This document shows, in pieces, positions 35,574-43,872 of a stretch of 64,000 nucleotides of DNA (its first letter is position 1; each line of letters opens with the position of its first letter). The notes under the pieces were generated by a model. That model made no database searches, was not told the DNA's origin, and worked only from the letters and a program-made list of their open reading frames with translations. Source of the DNA: Dehalobacter sp. 12DCB1 (lineage in GTDB: Bacteria; Bacillota; Desulfitobacteriia; Desulfitobacteriales; Syntrophobotulaceae); assembly GCF_004343605.1 (NCBI RefSeq), contig NZ_POSF01000015.1, forward strand, positions 255,535 through 319,534. Reading direction: 5' to 3'. A program made the position numbers and the translations under genes.

Positions 35574-36578
35574 TCAAATATTTCGTTTGCTGTTCTCCTT
35601 AAAAAGAAAAGACACCTTGGGTTCAACCATCCATTTAAACAAATTTTTGATTCCGTTCAAGGCCAGGATGATTGCCAGCGCTGCCCCAAGTATGATTACC
35701 AGCGCTCGCTGCGGTCCTGTCTGTAAAATCTGATAAAACCCGTAGGCAACAAGGGCCTTCACGATCAAGCCGTGAAGCAGATACGTATACATCGTATTGC
35801 GCCCCAACGCTGAAACCAGAGGAATCTTCCTGCCAGGCACCAGCAGCATCACGCCTAAGCCTAAAACTACAGCCAGCAGGTAAATACCCGCTCGGTAAAA
35901 TCCTGCAAACCATTCCGTATCGCCTAGCGCCTGATAAGATGCGCTTCCATAAAACCACGAAACGGTATAATTCTGACCAAAATAACAGAAGGCCAGAAAA
36001 GCTAGCAGCATAACACCGACAGCAGCGAAGCGCCAATTTCTCGTCAACAGCTTTTCCAGATGCTTTTTCTCAAAATAAAAGCCTGCCAGGAAAAACGGAA
36101 AGAAAACAACAATCCGCGACAGACTCGCGTAGTAACCCAGCTCACCCGTATATCCGGCAATAAGGCCGAAAAGAAATGTAACAGGCAGCGCATATCTGAT
36201 CTTGACCACATAAGGCAGTGCCGCTTTCCAAATAATCATGCTGAATAAAAACCACATAATCCAGTACGGTGTAAAAAAAGTAAAATGCAGGCTTTCCTTA
36301 TGGAAAATCCAAAAGTCAAAAATGGAATAGATTATTTCGAAAATAACATAGGGTATTACCAGTTTGCTGATAATTTTTATCTCATATTTCGGATCATCAA
36401 TATTCTTGGCAAAATAGCCGGAAATAAAAACAAACAGCGGCATATGAAATGAATAAATGAACGCATAAATGGATTTGAAGATTGGAATATAGATGAGCGG
36501 TTCAATCATATGACCGACAACCACCAAAACAATCAGCATGAATTTCAGGTTATCGAAGTACGGATCTCTTTGATTCAT
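35574..36578 (-). CDS. Membrane acyltransferase-3 family protein
   Basis: A 334-residue integral membrane protein with about ten hydrophobic segments. The N-terminal DPYFDNLKFMLIVLVVVGHMIEPL with the His following a VVGH turn, FHMPLFVFISGYFA, and the C-terminal YTYLLHGL are characteristic of the acyltransferase-3/NolL family, which O-acetylates surface sugars using acetyl-CoA. Acceptor unknown. It is preceded (on the minus strand) by a terminator and the TadE-like genes, so it is separately transcribed. Confidence 0.87.
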   Translation of the reverse strand: MNQRDPYFDNLKFMLIVLVVVGHMIEPLIYIPIFKSIYAFIYSFHMPLFVFISGYFAKNIDDPKYEIKIISKLVIPYVIFEIIYSIFDFWIFHKESLHFTFFTPYWIMWFLFSMIIWKAALPYVVKIRYALPVTFLFGLIAGYTGELGYYASLSRIVVFFPFFLAGFYFEKKHLEKLLTRNWRFAAVGVMLLAFLAFCYFGQNYTVSWFYGSASYQALGDTEWFAGFYRAGIYLLAVVLGLGVMLLVPGRKIPLVSALGRNTMYTYLLHGLIVKALVAYGFYQILQTGPQRALVIILGAALAIILALNGIKNLFKWMVEPKVSFLFKENSKRNI

Positions 36579-36680
36579 CCTCTGGCCTGTTCCTTTCTTA
36601 TCCTAATGTTTAACCGATTTCATATGTTCTGATTATATCATTCATTTTTTTAATAATCCCAAGATTTTTGATTTAAGCCT

Positions 36681-36710
36681 AAAAAAATTCCCCCTGATTG
36701 GAACAGGGGG
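36681..36710 (-). terminator. Terminator of the TadE-like operon
   Basis: CCCCCTG (36690-36696) and CAGGGGG (36704-36710) form a GC-rich stem; on the minus strand it is followed by AATTTTTTT. It lies 15 bases beyond the stop of the last TadE/G-like gene. Confidence 0.92.
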
Positions 36711-36724
36711 CCTCATTTTTCAGA

Positions 36725-37207
36725 CTACTTTCTGCCTGGAGCCCATATTCGGGGTGATTTTGCAGCTGTACTGGTTCCATGTATGGTCACATTAATTGTT
36801 TGGGTATCAATACCGAAAATTTTTATAAATACGCAATCATAGGTATCTGTAAGATTAATATCCAATTCGTAATTCCGTTCTGTTTCCGTCAGTTTTGTCT
36901 GATAATAATCTACGCTTACCTGGCTTTCATCCAGTCCATTTAATATTGCATAGGTGTCGGCAATATCATTGAGCGTTGCTTCAGGATTTTCCGAATGATC
37001 GATCGCCAATGTTTCATTAAAACGCGCATCTCTGATTATTTGTCCAACCTCAAACAAGTGTAAACGATTTAAGTACATCCCGCCAATATCCACAACAAGT
37101 CCTGTAAAGCCGAACAATACAATTAACAGGACAGCAAATAGAATTGTGATATTTCCATCTTTATTTTTTAACAGTTTACACATCGGCAAGCAAACGTTTC
37201 TAGGCAT
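36725..37207 (-). CDS. TadG/TadE-like pilus-associated membrane protein
   Basis: A 160-residue protein: short basic N-terminus, then KNKDGNITILFAVLLIVLFGFTGLVVDIG, one membrane helix (about residues 18-42) after a prepilin-like G-N-x-x-x-x-F motif, then a mainly beta extracellular part of about 115 residues. Resembles the N-terminal region of TadG proteins. ATG at 37207 with AGGTGG is preferred over the GTG/ATG upstream. Last gene of a three-gene set. Confidence 0.8.
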   Translation of the reverse strand: MPRNVCLPMCKLLKNKDGNITILFAVLLIVLFGFTGLVVDIGGMYLNRLHLFEVGQIIRDARFNETLAIDHSENPEATLNDIADTYAILNGLDESQVSVDYYQTKLTETERNYELDINLTDTYDCVFIKIFGIDTQTINVTIHGTSTAAKSPRIWAPGRK

Positions 37208-37245
37208 ATTGCCACCTACTTTCTGACCTAACACGCTTTGATTTG

Positions 37246-37800
37246 CTAACCTTCTTTTGTCATAATCAGTCGATTTTTTTTAAGGTTTTTCGTAAATGTC
37301 AACTGTTCTCCGAATATCACTCTTCCTACCGGGGTCAACGGTTCAACTGTATAAACTAAACTGGCTGTGATCTGCGCATATCTCCATTTTTTTGTATTTT
37401 GATCCGTACCGCCGCCACTTTTGGGCGTGTAGTAGTCTTTCTTTTCAGTCCAACATTTTAACTTGGCATCACTCACAGACAAATCTTCCTCATCAATCAG
37501 CGACGATGTCTTTTCCATCGCCTCTTTTATTGCTTTTTTGGCAGATTCTCCACTGATTGTTTGGGAATAATCACTATCATAGCTTATACTCATTGTCCAA
37601 GACGCATTGCGATAAGCATAATCAAAAGTAAGATACTTATTCATCATCCACCCTAAATCTATCACAGCAAACGTTAACATTAGAAATAAAGGAAGTACCA
37701 GGGCAAATTCAACAAGTGCCTGTCCATTTTCATTTTTTAGCATGCGCATCAAATTGAATACCCTTCCCTTCAAACGTATCTGTTCCATATCTCTAACCAT
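37246..37800 (-). CDS. TadE-like pseudopilin
   Basis: A 184-residue protein with the TadE signature NENGQALVEFALVLPLFLMLTFAVIDLGWMM: a Gly, Glu five residues later, and a single membrane helix (about residues 26-48). The remainder is extracellular. TadE proteins are minor pseudopilins of Flp/Tad secretion systems, processed after the Gly by the TadV/CpaA peptidase. It overlaps the upstream TadE gene by eight bases; the start could be the ATG at 37800 or the one at 37788. Confidence 0.88.
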   Translation of the reverse strand: MVRDMEQIRLKGRVFNLMRMLKNENGQALVEFALVLPLFLMLTFAVIDLGWMMNKYLTFDYAYRNASWTMSISYDSDYSQTISGESAKKAIKEAMEKTSSLIDEEDLSVSDAKLKCWTEKKDYYTPKSGGGTDQNTKKWRYAQITASLVYTVEPLTPVGRVIFGEQLTFTKNLKKNRLIMTKEG

Positions 37801-38293
37801 CCTCAGGATACCCCTCTAAAAACACCTGTGAAGTAAATGTTGACAATACCCTAAATTCATCACCAAAAAACAATTTTGACTGCGGCATAAGCACCGGTAC
37901 ATCATATTCCAAGGTTACTGTCGCGTTAAAATATGTATAATAGCTTGGTAATTCTTGAAACCGAGATCCTTTGTTCGCATGATACGTATAATTCTTCCGT
38001 TTTGTTTCTCCAGCTTTGGCCTCAATGGTTAACTGATCGAAATCCAATCTGTCTGTATAATCACTGATGGAATTTTTAACTTGTTCATTGATATTTGTCT
38101 TGCTGGTAACTTGCCGGATTCCCTCATTTGCTGCACTCTGTACCAATACTTGCGCATCGACAATTCGTCCGGCATCCAGAATAAAACCAAAAAATAGTAG
38201 TAAGATAGGCAAAACCAGTGCAAATTCGACCATAGCCTGACCTTTTTTGCATTCCTGTATTTTTCTTAAACTTATAAATTCTCTGATTTTCAT
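37793..38293 (-). CDS. TadE-like pseudopilin
   Basis: A 166-residue protein with KKGQAMVEFALVLPILLLFFGFILDAGRIVDAQV, again the G-x4-E plus one hydrophobic helix of TadE, followed by an extracellular beta-rich part. ATG at 38293 has GGTGG seven bases upstream; an ATG at 38314 lies before that site. First gene of the set, 70 bases downstream of an array of four TTTACA repeats. Confidence 0.88.
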   Translation of the reverse strand: MKIREFISLRKIQECKKGQAMVEFALVLPILLLFFGFILDAGRIVDAQVLVQSAANEGIRQVTSKTNINEQVKNSISDYTDRLDFDQLTIEAKAGETKRKNYTYHANKGSRFQELPSYYTYFNATVTLEYDVPVLMPQSKLFFGDEFRVLSTFTSQVFLEGYPEDG

Positions 38294-38362
38294 ATTTTTA
38301 CCACCCAGCATCAATATAATCAGCTGCTGCCATATGTAGGTATTTGTTAAGCCTTGCTCTTT

Positions 38363-38401
38363 TTTACAATATATTTACGTTCTGTTTACAATCATTTTAC
38401 A
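38363..38401. promoter_or_regulatory. Array of four 11-bp-spaced TTTACA repeats upstream of the TadE operon
   Basis: TTTACA at 38363, TTTACG at 38374, TTTACA at 38385 and TTTACA at 38396, each separated by exactly five bases. Direct hexamers in 11-bp register on one face of the helix are typical of OmpR/PhoB-class response regulators; the sequence and spacing match the Bacillus PhoP box TT(A/T)ACA-N5. Located about 70-110 bases upstream of the first TadE-like start. Confidence 0.7.
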
Positions 38402-38562
38402 TTTGGTTTTATATGGATTCTATCTATAAAAACTCAGACCCTCAAGAGGAAATTTGTCGAAATGATGTCTTCTACAAGAAATTGATACTTTCGGACTATT
38501 TCTGTTTCCCAATAGTACCAGTAGATTAATCCATGCGTTTTCAGTACCTACATATTTTGCGT

Positions 38563-38592
38563 AAAAAAAAGGCCCCGAGGGTCTCTCGTACC
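38563..38592 (-). terminator. Probable terminator of yigZ
   Basis: On the minus strand CGAG-agacc-CTCG followed by GGGGCC and eight T. The stem is short but the T-run is strong; it lies about 100 bases beyond the yigZ stop. The rest of the 38294-38686 gap holds only the TTTACA array and AT-rich sequence. Confidence 0.5.
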
Positions 38593-38686
38593 TTATCAAT
38601 ACTAATTCATGTAAACCTCCGAGAAAAATTTTTGTATCGCAAAGGCGAAGAAATGAGCAATGCCGGCAAATTTACCTGATTATTTT

Positions 38687-39313
38687 CTATACGCTAACTG
38701 GCTTTAATACAGTCCCAGCATTCTTCCAGGACACCTGTCCGTTGGTGAATTCACCCAGCCAGCCGATAAAAGTATCCTGATCTCCATCCCGGATATATAC
38801 TTCAAGATCAATTTCTTCACTAAACTGTTCATTGCCGCTTTCCGTGCCTTTTTGCTTCAGGCCGTGCCGAACCTGTTCAAACCAGGAGTACGGAATCCGG
38901 AGTACATAGATCTGGTGCGGAACAAGCTGGACAATCGCTGTGTTCTCCAATGCAAGGCGGGCTGTTCCGCCATAGGCTCTTGTAAGTCCACCGGTACCAA
39001 GCAGAATGCCGCCGAAATAACGGACAACAATAATCTGGACGTTCCAGAGCTGCCGGTGTTGGAGCAGTTCCATGACCGGCCTTCCCCCCGTACCCTGCGG
39101 TTCACCGTCATCTGAGGCTTTCTCAATCCTGCCTTCGTGAATACGGTAAGCGTAAACGTAATGGCGGGCATTAGGAAGAATTTCCCGGATTTCCTTTATA
39201 TTTTTTTCGGCTTCTGCTGCAATTTCGATATATTTTACTAACGCAATAAACCTTGACTTTTCAATGACTTGTTCGGCCTCTGCTTCTCCCGTGATTGTTT
39301 TAAATGCTTCCAC
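38687..39313 (-). CDS. yigZ: YigZ/IMPACT family protein
   Basis: A 208-residue protein with the UPF0029 N-terminal domain: SRFIALVKYIE, NARHYVYAYRI, SDDGEPQGTGGRPVMELL and VVRYFGGILLGTGGLTRAYGGTA are all diagnostic. The C-terminal part (about 140-205) is the DUF1949 domain. Eukaryotic IMPACT regulates Gcn2; the bacterial role is unknown, possibly linked to ribosomes or nucleic acid. Start is a GTG with GGGGA seven bases upstream. Confidence 0.92.
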   Translation of the reverse strand: MEAFKTITGEAEAEQVIEKSRFIALVKYIEIAAEAEKNIKEIREILPNARHYVYAYRIHEGRIEKASDDGEPQGTGGRPVMELLQHRQLWNVQIIVVRYFGGILLGTGGLTRAYGGTARLALENTAIVQLVPHQIYVLRIPYSWFEQVRHGLKQKGTESGNEQFSEEIDLEVYIRDGDQDTFIGWLGEFTNGQVSWKNAGTVLKPVSV

Positions 39314-39429
39314 TTCTCGTCCCCACCATTAGCATCATTAGCTTAGCATCTAACCTAACTTCAAGTTGGTTTGGTCAGATGTCATGCTTTAATATAACAC
39401 AGATTCTAGAGAATGTGTCCTATTACTGT

Positions 39430-40209
39430 TCAAAATCCAAAGCAGTGATTGAGCGGTCCGCTTCCCTTGCCTAAATTAAGTCCGTCTTTTAAGGCCCCCG
39501 TAATATATTCTTTTGCCTTTTTCACACTTTCCTCTATGGAATATCCGAAAGCCAGATTACAGGCAATGGCTGAAGAAAGCGTACATCCGGTTCCATGAGT
39601 ATTCGAATTCTTGATTCTTTCACCCTTGACCCAGATTACCTTTCCGTCCGCAAAAAGCAGATCATCTGCTGTGTCTGCAAGATGGCCGCCTTTAAGAAGA
39701 ACGCCGCCTTTCAGTACTTTTGCTATTTTTTGTGCTGCATAAAGCATGTCCTCTGTGCCCAGAATTTTCATTTCACACAGCGCCTCTGCTTCAGGAATAT
39801 TTGGGGTTATGACGTCTGCGATAGGCAGAAGTTTCTTTAGAACAGCCTCCATGGCATCTTCGTTTAAAAGCCTGTCTCCGCTGGTTGAAATCATCACCGG
39901 GTCAACAACAATATTCTTAGCATGATACTGTTTCAATTTCTCAACAATGATGGCAATAATTTGACTGTTGGAAACCATCCCAATTTTAATTGCATCAGGA
40001 AAAATATCGGTAAATATACAGTCTAGTTGTTGTCCGACAAACGCGGGGGATGCTTCCAAGACGCCAAAAACGCCGGTTGTATTCTGCGCCGTCAGCGCTG
40101 TGACTGCACTCATGGCATAAACTTTATGCGCAGTGATCGTTTTAATATCTGCCTGAATACCTGCGCCACCACTGCAATCGGAGCCAGCAATTGTCAGTAC
40201 TTTTTTCAT
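39430..40209 (-). CDS. thiD: Hydroxymethylpyrimidine/phosphomethylpyrimidine kinase
   Basis: Phosphorylates HMP to HMP-P and HMP-PP for thiamine assembly. The 259-residue ribokinase-fold protein has IAGSDCSGGAGIQADIKT, VVDPVMISTSGDRLL, TPNIPEAE, LLKGGH and NTHGTGCTLSSAIA with the anion hole and catalytic residues. Last gene of the cytX-thiM-thiE-thiD operon, 61 bases after thiE. Confidence 0.95.
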   Translation of the reverse strand: MKKVLTIAGSDCSGGAGIQADIKTITAHKVYAMSAVTALTAQNTTGVFGVLEASPAFVGQQLDCIFTDIFPDAIKIGMVSNSQIIAIIVEKLKQYHAKNIVVDPVMISTSGDRLLNEDAMEAVLKKLLPIADVITPNIPEAEALCEMKILGTEDMLYAAQKIAKVLKGGVLLKGGHLADTADDLLFADGKVIWVKGERIKNSNTHGTGCTLSSAIACNLAFGYSIEESVKKAKEYITGALKDGLNLGKGSGPLNHCFGF

Positions 40210-40270
40210 ACCATTCCCCCCAAAAAAATCATTTCGTTATTCACATCGGAATTATCACTTAATATTCTGT

Positions 40271-40918
40271 CTATTTTATCAAATCTTTTGCAAGCAAGAG
40301 CAGTTTTCGGGTTGCTGAAGCGACATCCGGTTTGGCGAATATTGCGGATATTATCGCAACGCCGCTAACCCCACTACCTCTCAACTGTAAAAGATTGTTT
40401 TCATTGATTCCGCCTATCGCCACAACAGGAATGCTGACCGAGGAGCAAATCGTTCGGAGTGTTTCCAGCGGAACATCCGCAGCATCCTCTTTGGTTGAAG
40501 TTGAAAATACCGCACCAACACCAAGATAATCAGCTCCCTGACTTTCAGCAAGAATGGCCTGCTCAACTGTTTCGACAGAGACACCGAGAATTTTGTCTTT
40601 TCCAATCAGCATGCGCACATCCCTTGAATTCCTATCATTTTGTCCGACATGAACACCGTCTGCATCAACTGCAAGTGCAACATCAATATTGTCGTTAATC
40701 ACAAACGGAATGTTGTACTTATCAGTTATTTCTTTTACTATTTTACCTTCTCTTACAAAACTTTCAAAGCCAAGCTCCTTTTCACGAAGCTGAATAAACG
40801 TTGCGCCTGTTTTGATAATCTCTTCAACCTGATTTTCAAGTTTATTGCCGTTAAGCCAGGTCCTATCAGTGACAACATACAAAAGCACGGAGTTTTTATC
40901 TACTTTCAATTTTGGCAC
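40271..40918 (-). CDS. thiE: Thiamine phosphate synthase
   Basis: Joins HMP-PP and THZ-P into thiamine phosphate. A 215-residue TIM barrel with TDRTWL, FIQLREKEL, NDNIDVALAVDADGVHVGQND, GVSVETVEQA and YLGVGAVFSTSTKED. The GTG start at 40918 overlaps thiM by 23 bases; a TTG at 40909 is an alternative. The overlap indicates coupled translation with thiM. Confidence 0.95.
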   Translation of the reverse strand: MPKLKVDKNSVLLYVVTDRTWLNGNKLENQVEEIIKTGATFIQLREKELGFESFVREGKIVKEITDKYNIPFVINDNIDVALAVDADGVHVGQNDRNSRDVRMLIGKDKILGVSVETVEQAILAESQGADYLGVGAVFSTSTKEDAADVPLETLRTICSSVSIPVVAIGGINENNLLQLRGSGVSGVAIISAIFAKPDVASATRKLLLLAKDLIK

Positions 40919-41720
40919 CGTCCTTTAAGAGATCGGCATTAATTTTGCTCATATAATCGATAAGCAGCATTCTAAACGTGTTCGTGCCGCCGTCAAGCTC
41001 ACAAAGCCTTTGGTAGGCAAGCTCTCCGCAAAGCCCCATGGCGGCCACAGCCGTAGCCGTTGCCTCCAGAACATGTGCTTTGTTCGCACCGACAAAGCTT
41101 CCAATCACGGCTGTAAGCATACAACCCGTTCCGGTTACACGACTCATCATGGGGTGACCGTTATTAATGATATAAGCCTTTTTACTGTCCGCAACAATGT
41201 CGGTTGCTCCTGTAATTGCAATGACCGCCCCTGTAGCTTTGGACAGCTCTTGGGCCAAGGCAACCACGCTGTCCAGGCTATCTGCTGTGACTGCATCAGA
41301 GGCTGAGGCATCAACCCCCTGTGCATTACTGCTTCCCGAAGCAATAAATTTGATTTCCGATATGTTCCCTCGGATTACAGCAAAATTTACTTCTTTCAAA
41401 AGTGTAAATATTGTTTCATTACGCAAGGCCGAAGCCCCTGCCCCCACAGGGTCTAAGATTACAGGAACCTTAAGCTCATTAGCCTTTTTCCCCGCTGTAA
41501 TCATAGATTTTATGGTTCTTTCATTCAGGGTCCCGATATTTATAATAAGGGCGGAACAAATCGAGGTGATTTCGCCGGCTTCGGCTATATCATCTGCCAT
41601 AATCGGAGAACCCCCGCTGGCCAGGATAATATTCGCACAGTCGTTGACTGTAACATAATTGGTGATAGCATGGACAAGCGGCACATTTGAATTGACATTT
41701 CCTAATATTTGCTTAAACAT
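40896..41720 (-). CDS. thiM: Hydroxyethylthiazole kinase
   Basis: Phosphorylates the thiazole moiety (THZ), a salvage step. The 274-residue protein has HAITNYVTVNDCAN, GGSPIMADD, NIGTL, DPVGAGAS, RGNISEI and TGTGCMLTAVIGSF, the ribokinase-like signature of ThiM. It lies 45 bases after cytX. Confidence 0.95.
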   Translation of the reverse strand: MFKQILGNVNSNVPLVHAITNYVTVNDCANIILASGGSPIMADDIAEAGEITSICSALIINIGTLNERTIKSMITAGKKANELKVPVILDPVGAGASALRNETIFTLLKEVNFAVIRGNISEIKFIASGSSNAQGVDASASDAVTADSLDSVVALAQELSKATGAVIAITGATDIVADSKKAYIINNGHPMMSRVTGTGCMLTAVIGSFVGANKAHVLEATATAVAAMGLCGELAYQRLCELDGGTNTFRMLLIDYMSKINADLLKDGAKIESR

Positions 41721-41765
41721 TTTCCCTTACCTTCTTTTCTATTCTTTGTTCGCTAATTTGTAATG

Positions 41766-42968
41766 TTATTTTTGTTTATTGATATTGCGATTATTTGTGA
41801 TGCCCATTTTATTTGTAAGGATACATAAACACATCATAATCAGAACTACAGGTACTGTGCTTCCAAGAACTGTATCGATATTGAGAAAGAATCTGTAAAT
41901 AATAAAACCCACAATCCAAAGACAAGAGTTTACCAAATTGAGCTTTTTTACGTCATCACGCTTTTTCAGGATAAAATAATCAGTGATAAAAATTGCTGCC
42001 ATTGGTACGAAAACAGATCCGATTAGAGTTAAAAAGTTTTCATATTGTTCGATCGGCGTATACATGGCAATCAGCGTTCCGATAATACAAACAGCAATAC
42101 CTGTTGCTTTGCCGTTCCATTTTGGCCGGATATTCAGCATGCTTTCACTTGCAGAATAGACATCAAGAAATGTCGTGGTGACCGTAGAAAGAATCACAAT
42201 CAACATGGCGGCAATACCCAACCCTGCATTCATAAGTATCTGCACCACATCAGAACTGCCTGTGAAAATAGCCGCTCCCAAGCCAATTACATACATCGAA
42301 CAGCTTCCTAAAAAATAGCTCATCGTGCTCACAAAGGTAAATTGAACAGGTCGATCCGTATTTTTGGTGTAGTCGGAGATAAGTGGAAGCCACGATACCG
42401 GCATCGCAATAGACAATTCAAGTGCCAGACCGAAACTCATGATCTCATTTGTTTTTAAAAGAACTCCACCTTTAAAGACAATAACACCAAGAATTGCAGT
42501 CAGAATAAAAAGTGCGCCAACCGCAACGATGTTCAGCCTGCCAATATTTTGGAGTCCTGCCAGGATCCATATGACTATTAGAAGTCCAATCAATACGCAC
42601 CAAAGCATATTTCCCGCTAAGCCAAGTTTATCATTGGCAACCGAGCCAAGTGCGTTCGCTCCGCTTAAAATCATAATCGCTGTCCAACCGACCAGCTGCA
42701 AAATATTTAAAAAAGAAAAGAAGACCGAACCAAATCTGCCAAAAGAGAGTTCTACGCTTTCCATCGCCGACCTTTTACTTTTAGCACCGATAAGTCCAGT
42801 TAAGTACAATAATATACAGCCAATGAAATGCCCTGATACAATTGCAGCCACACCAAGTCTGAGACCAAGCGGCGCAAGCAAGGCGCCCGTTAAAATCTCC
42901 GTGATTGAAATGGCAGCACCAAACCACAAAAGAGAGCCGCTTAAAAATGATAGTTTTTTTTCATTCAT
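41766..42968 (-). CDS. cytX: Hydroxymethylpyrimidine permease CytX
   Basis: A 400-residue NCS1-family transporter with about 12 membrane helices; LLWFGAAISITEILTGALLAPLG and the MPVSWLPLISDYTKNT stretch fit CytX, the putative HMP importer found under TPP riboswitches. ATG at 42968 has GGGAGG four bases upstream; the frame runs upstream into the riboswitch expression platform without a site. Regulated by the TPP riboswitch directly upstream. Confidence 0.92.
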   Translation of the reverse strand: MNEKKLSFLSGSLLWFGAAISITEILTGALLAPLGLRLGVAAIVSGHFIGCILLYLTGLIGAKSKRSAMESVELSFGRFGSVFFSFLNILQLVGWTAIMILSGANALGSVANDKLGLAGNMLWCVLIGLLIVIWILAGLQNIGRLNIVAVGALFILTAILGVIVFKGGVLLKTNEIMSFGLALELSIAMPVSWLPLISDYTKNTDRPVQFTFVSTMSYFLGSCSMYVIGLGAAIFTGSSDVVQILMNAGLGIAAMLIVILSTVTTTFLDVYSASESMLNIRPKWNGKATGIAVCIIGTLIAMYTPIEQYENFLTLIGSVFVPMAAIFITDYFILKKRDDVKKLNLVNSCLWIVGFIIYRFFLNIDTVLGSTVPVVLIMMCLCILTNKMGITNNRNINKQK

Positions 42969-42980
42969 AAAACCTCCCAT

Positions 42981-43017
42981 AAAAATGTAATGGGATATGC
43001 CCTGTAAAGCATATCCC
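42981..43017 (-). terminator. Riboswitch expression-platform hairpin
   Basis: GGGATATGC (43009-43017 on the minus strand) and GCATATCCC (42992-43000) form a perfect 9-bp stem followed by ATTACATTTTTATG, between the TPP aptamer and the cytX ribosome-binding site. It probably acts as the regulated terminator. Confidence 0.75.
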
Positions 43018-43034
43018 ACTCATAATCGAAGTGT

Positions 43035-43119
43035 TCTCCCTACGTTGGCATTATCCAAATCAGGTTAAGGGTCGAAGCCTTTTGGTTCCTCTCAGCCTGC
43101 ACACACAAGCTCCCCTGTG
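43035..43119 (-). promoter_or_regulatory. TPP (thi-box) riboswitch
   Basis: On the minus strand the conserved elements appear in order: GGGGAGC, GCTGAGAGG, GACCCTT, AACCTGATTTGGATAATGCC and ACGTAGGGA, closing the P1 stem. This is a complete thi-box aptamer controlling cytX-thiM-thiE-thiD. Confidence 0.97.
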
Positions 43120-43197
43120 ATTAATTTTTTTCAGTTTACAACCTTTTCTTAAATGTGTCAATCAAAGAATCTTTATTTTACGACAAAAGCTGTTTCC

Positions 43198-43620
43198 TTA
43201 ATGGCTGATCCCTCGTGATATGCCATTTAGAGCTTCTCCGGCTTCATTGATATGAATATTTTCGATCGCAAGGTCACCTAAGGCGATCACCCCGACAATT
43301 TGCCCCTGTTTCAGCACCGGAAGACGTTTTACCTGGTATTCTGCCATGACTTCTGCCACAGTATCGATATCCTGCGTTCCATCGATACAGATTGGATCTG
43401 CTGTCATGCACTGTTCTGCCGTCGCCTGCTTGACATCCTTGTCCGAAGCGATGACTCTCAGCACAATATCCCGGTCAGTTATAATCCCCAATACTCTTCC
43501 TGCCTGAACGACCGGTACCGCACCAATATCTTTATCCCTCATCATTTTGGCTATATCTGGAACCTTGGTTGCCGGGTCCACCCAGCTTACGTCCGTTGAC
43601 ATAATATCCATGACCCGCAT
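43198..43620 (-). CDS. Tandem CBS-domain protein
   Basis: A 140-residue protein made of two CBS motifs (about residues 5-60 and 72-125: IMSTDVSWVDPATKV, GVIALGDLA). Such stand-alone Bateman modules bind adenosine nucleotides (AMP, ATP, sometimes c-di-AMP or SAM) and regulate partners. ATG at 43620 follows GGAGGTG at 11 bases; the GTG at 43632 overlaps that site. Monocistronic; no partner evident. Confidence 0.9.
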   Translation of the reverse strand: MRVMDIMSTDVSWVDPATKVPDIAKMMRDKDIGAVPVVQAGRVLGIITDRDIVLRVIASDKDVKQATAEQCMTADPICIDGTQDIDTVAEVMAEYQVKRLPVLKQGQIVGVIALGDLAIENIHINEAGEALNGISRGISH

Positions 43621-43756
43621 ATAAAAAAACACCTCCGTTTTTAATATTTCAGCACTAGTCTTTCACTGAAACGAATGAATTATGTCAGCAAATAATCCCT
43701 TCCAAAATGTTGATCCCGATTAAATGGAAAACGATTATCTGTATTATCCTTTGTTG

Positions 43757-43795
43757 TAAAAATAAAAATTATCCCCGATTGACTGGGGATAATTT
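43757..43795 (-). terminator. Terminator of the menaquinone methyltransferase gene
   Basis: AAATTATCCCC (43766-43776) and GGGGATAATTT (43785-43795) form an 11-bp perfect stem followed on the minus strand by TTTTATTTTTAC. Confidence 0.9.
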
Positions 43796-43872
43796 ATATT
43801 TTATTGACTGTATTATTGTTGTCTAATGTTATCTATTTATATAATTCATTATTTTTTATTGATGCATTTGAT

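Noticed and set aside
38600-38620. Leader peptide (GGAGGTTTAC followed by ATG-AAT-TAG, minus) downstream of yigZ
   Set aside because: A two-codon frame between a stop codon and a terminator; more likely chance, with no regulated gene close behind.
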